Shown here: piece after piece, positions 22,919 through 25,246 of the stretch
Position numbering within the stretch: position 1 is the stretch's first letter
How the letters are laid out: every line of letters begins with the position of its first letter
From: DATEPR01 sp036269975
Lineage (GTDB): Bacteria; Actinomycetota; Actinomycetes; Mycobacteriales; Pseudonocardiaceae
Length of the DNA: 25,246 bases
Direction of reading: 5' to 3'
NCBI GenBank assembly: GCA_036269975.1
Contig: DATBDL010000345.1
Location: 1 to 25,246 of the forward strand
Notes under the pieces: model-generated
Database searches by the model: none
What the model was told of the DNA's origin: nothing
What the model saw: only the letters and a program-made list of their open reading frames with translations
Program-made: the position numbers and the translations under genes

Positions 22919-23790
22919 CAACCCCCGACGCGCCGTCGCGGCGACCGATCGCGGTGGTCGGTGCGACCGGCCTGCAGGGCGGGGCCACCGTCCGCGCACT
23001 CCTGGACGCGAACACCCCGGTCCGGGCGTTGGCGCGCCGCACCGACTCCGCCGCGGCGCGCGCCATGACCGAACTCGGCGCCGACCTCGTCGCGGCCGAC
23101 CTCGACGATCCCGACGGTCTCCGCGCGGCCTTCACCGGCGTGCGCGGCGTCTTCGCCATGACCACACCCGGCTACGACCAGCGCATCGACCTGGAGGTCA
23201 GGCACGGGCACACGATCGCCGACGCGGCAGCGGCAGCCGGCGTCCCGCACCTGGTCTACAGCTCGGTGGGCGGAGCGGAGCGCCACACCGGGATTCCCCA
23301 TTTCGACAGCAAACGCGACGTCGAGGAATACCTCGCCGCGCGGGGTCTGTCCACCACCTTCGTACGACCGGTGTTCTTCATGGACAACTTCGCACAGTTC
23401 GCGAAACCGTCCATCGAGGACGGCACACTGCTGGTGCGAATACCTCTGCCATCGGGAATCCCGCTCCAGATGATCGCGGTCCAGGACGTCGGCGCGGTCG
23501 CAGCGGCCGCGACGCTGCATCCCGACCGCGTGGCGGGCGGATCGATCGAAATCGCCGGCGACGAGCTGACCGGCGAGCAGATCGCGGCGGCCTACCAACA
23601 CCGCTACGACGTCCCGGCACGATACGACCCGCTGCCGATCGACGTGCTCGCCGGCAACGCCGACCAGCGGGCGATGTTCGAGTGGTTCGCCCACCCACCG
23701 GCATTTCAGGCCGACTTCGCCGCGACCAGGGCGTTGGCACCGCGAACGAGGACCTTCGAACAGTGGCTGGCCGCCCAACCCGATCTGTGA
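22915..23790 (+). CDS. NmrA-like NAD(P)-binding protein (atypical SDR)
   Basis: 291 residues from GTG at 22915, overlapping the esterase stop as GTGA. The N-terminal Rossmann motif GATGLQGG is at 16-23, followed by ARRTDS at the end of the second strand, where a basic residue favours NADP(H). LVYSSVGGAERHTGIPHFDSK and FVRPVFFMDNF are typical of the NmrA/HSCARG group, which includes redox sensors and quinone or isoflavone reductase-like enzymes. The YxxxK catalytic pair of classical SDRs is not evident. It may be an enzyme or a redox-sensing protein; the operon with a hydrolase and an SDR favours an enzyme. Confidence 0.88.
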   Translation: MTTPDAPSRRPIAVVGATGLQGGATVRALLDANTPVRALARRTDSAAARAMTELGADLVAADLDDPDGLRAAFTGVRGVFAMTTPGYDQRIDLEVRHGHTIADAAAAAGVPHLVYSSVGGAERHTGIPHFDSKRDVEEYLAARGLSTTFVRPVFFMDNFAQFAKPSIEDGTLLVRIPLPSGIPLQMIAVQDVGAVAAAATLHPDRVAGGSIEIAGDELTGEQIAAAYQHRYDVPARYDPLPIDVLAGNADQRAMFEWFAHPPAFQADFAATRALAPRTRTFEQWLAAQPDL

Positions 23791-23823
23791 AGCCCGAACA
23801 CCCTGACAACAGGAGCAACAGGC

Positions 23824-24543
23824 ATGGCCGTAACCGGCAAGGCGGTCCTGGTGACCGGGGCCAACCGGGGCATCGGGCGGGCACTGACGGCCGAAGCCCT
23901 GGCCAGAGGCGCCGAGCGCGTGTATGCCTGCGCCCGCGATCCCCTGACCCACCCGGACGACCGGGTGACTCCGCTGCGGCTGGACGTCACGAGCACGGCG
24001 CAGATCCAGGCGGCCGCCGGCCAGGTCGAGTCACTGGACATGCTGATCAACAACGCCGGCGTCATGCTGCGCGACGACCTCACCGACCCCGCCGTACTCG
24101 AGCGCCACCTGGCCGTCAACCTCTTCGGAACCTACGCCGTGACCAAGGCGTTCCTGCCGGCGGTGACCCGATCCCGAGGGGCCATCGTCAACATCCTCTC
24201 GGTGAACGCTCTCGCCCCCATGCCGCTCGTCATCCCCGCCTACTCCGTCTCGAAGGCGGCCGCGCTCTCGATGACCCAGTCGCTTCGCGCCCTCGTGGCC
24301 GGGCAGGGGGTGAGGGTGCACGCGGTCCTGCCCGGCCCGGTGGACACCGACATGACACGGGAATCCGAGATACCCAAGGCATCCCCGGAATCCGTGGCAC
24401 TGGCCATCTTCGACGCGATCGACAACGGGGAGGAGGAGATCTTCCCCGATCCCGCCTCAGCGCCGATAGCCGCCCGCTGGCGCGACGGCGTCGGCAAGCT
24501 GCTCGAGCGCCAGCTCGCACAAGTGACACCCGCCGGTTCATGA
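23824..24543 (+). CDS. Classical short-chain dehydrogenase/reductase
   Basis: 239 residues with AGGAG 8 bases before the ATG. Complete classical set: TGANRGIG at 11-18, NNAG at 76-79, Ser126, Tyr140 and Lys144 (YSVSK). CARDP after the second strand carries an Arg that points to NADP(H). PGPVDTDM is the usual stretch near the cofactor. It oxidises or reduces a carbonyl/alcohol in the cytoplasm. Last gene of the unit, 33 bases after the NmrA-like gene; followed by an 80-base convergent gap. Confidence 0.92.
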   Translation: MAVTGKAVLVTGANRGIGRALTAEALARGAERVYACARDPLTHPDDRVTPLRLDVTSTAQIQAAAGQVESLDMLINNAGVMLRDDLTDPAVLERHLAVNLFGTYAVTKAFLPAVTRSRGAIVNILSVNALAPMPLVIPAYSVSKAAALSMTQSLRALVAGQGVRVHAVLPGPVDTDMTRESEIPKASPESVALAIFDAIDNGEEEIFPDPASAPIAARWRDGVGKLLERQLAQVTPAGS

Positions 24544-24623
24544 GCGCGGTCCGATCGCGATATTTCCGTTGGCAGGTCAGGTGATCCGTCGATCTCGGTG
24601 AACCAGTAGTCGTACCGCCATCG

Positions 24624-25246
24624 CTACGAACCGGGTATCGGCGCGGCTCCCGCCTGGCACCAGGACAGCGCGTGATCCAGCAACTCGTCCAGGGAGACGG
24701 GCGATGGACGCGTGCCGTTCAGAACCTGGCCGGTCGCCGCGTAGCCCAGTGGTGTCGGTAGGCCCAGTGTCTGCCGGGTGTGGTGCCAGCCGGCCGCCAG
24801 CGTGCCGGCGTGGTCCTCGTCGCCGGTCGCGCCGGCCAGGGCCGCTGCGACGAGGATGCCGGGAAAGGCGGCCCGGTAACTGTTGCCGGCCCGTGCGGCG
24901 GCCAGACCGATCACCAGTGCCGCGCGGGCGTGGTCGGCGTGGCCGAGACGCCGCAGTGCTTCGGCGTAGGGGATGTGCAACAGTTCCGCGCCCCGCTGTG
25001 CGCCGGCCGTGGCGAGTCGGTCGCTTTCGACACGCAGGTACGTGTGGGCGTCGGCGGGATCCGCGACGGCCAGCAGCACGGTCGCGGTGGCGTGGCGCAG
25101 TTGGTACCTGCGGCCCGCGCTGCTGGCCGTCGGCAGTTCCGCGGCGGCCGCGGCCGCCAACGCGGCTCGCGCGCCGGTCCGGTCGCCGTGCCGTGCCGCG
25201 ATCGCGGCACGATGGCAGTGAAACAGTGCGGCCAGCCAGTCGCAGC
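24624..25246 (-). CDS. C-terminal part of a helical-repeat protein, probably a large transcriptional regulator; 5' end outside window
   Basis: 206 residues are visible, open to the window edge; the true start lies beyond base 25246. The sequence is Ala-, Leu- and Arg-rich amphipathic helix throughout (RAAIAARHGDRTGARAALAA, LHIPYAEALRRLGHADHARA, ALVIGLAAARAGNS), like the tetratricopeptide tail of actinomycete AfsR/SARP- or LuxR-type regulators. No helix-turn-helix is in the visible part, so the class rests on composition and repeat character alone. It converges with the SDR gene, 80 bases away. Confidence 0.6.
   Translation of the reverse strand, partial: CDWLAALFHCHRAAIAARHGDRTGARAALAAAAAAELPTASSAGRRYQLRHATATVLLAVADPADAHTYLRVESDRLATAGAQRGAELLHIPYAEALRRLGHADHARAALVIGLAAARAGNSYRAAFPGILVAAALAGATGDEDHAGTLAAGWHHTRQTLGLPTPLGYAATGQVLNGTRPSPVSLDELLDHALSWCQAGAAPIPGS

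Noticed and set aside
22770..24584. 604-codon frame on the plus strand overlapping the esterase end, NmrA-like and SDR genes
   Set aside because: It is the Arg/Pro/Gly-rich alternative frame of three well-supported genes.

Overview
The window is about 25 kb of very GC-rich DNA with strongly GC-biased third codon positions, frequent GTG starts, ATGA/GTGA overlaps and actinobacterial protein families. It looks like chromosomal DNA of an actinomycete (Actinomycetota, probably a large-genome, Streptomyces- or Pseudonocardia-like organism); the genus cannot be fixed from the sequence. I see no rRNA, tRNA, CRISPR array, intact insertion sequence or phage gene.

Layout. (1) 1-1383 (+): the 3' part of a proton-pumping NuoL/M/N- or Mrp-type membrane subunit, cut by the window edge. 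(2) 1384-1817: a convergent non-coding gap with hairpins, a long-spaced inverted repeat and a possible decayed reading frame. (3) 8472-1818 (-): a tightly packed six-gene oxidative operon of SDR, four-helix membrane protein, gluconate-2-dehydrogenase-type small subunit, GMC flavoprotein with a possible Fe-S site, PoxB/acetolactate-synthase-like ThDP enzyme and mandelate-racemase-type enolase-superfamily enzyme. Together they suggest oxidation of a sugar or hydroxy acid, dehydration or epimerisation, and ThDP-dependent processing of a 2-keto acid. (4) 9675-8549 (-): a HAD phosphatase and an RsbW-like ATP-binding (anti-sigma-type) protein, divergent from a small membrane protein (9751-9981, +). 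Three promoter-like sites here (8498-8522, 9699-9722, 9718-9741) resemble general-stress SigB/SigF promoters, so regions 3 and 4 may form one stress regulon.

(5) 21350-9987 (-): a seven-gene block that looks like a specialised-metabolism locus without a recognisable scaffold enzyme: DHA2-type exporter, large LuxR/LAL regulator, a methyltransferase with an extra N-terminal domain, a stand-alone condensation-like protein whose catalytic HH is replaced by NQ, a GT4 glycosyltransferase fused to an alpha/beta hydrolase, a second glycosyltransferase (GT-A, WGGEDED type) and a second MFS transporter. This is the best candidate for an undescribed system in the window. (6) 21494-24543 (+), divergent from it: SnoaL/NTF2-like protein, HSL-family esterase, NmrA-like reductase and SDR; a 22-bp inverted repeat lies in the divergent promoter region. 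(7) 24624-25246 (-): the C-terminal end of a helical-repeat protein, probably a large transcriptional regulator, cut by the window edge.

Functional assignments rest on motif reading by eye; no database search was run.
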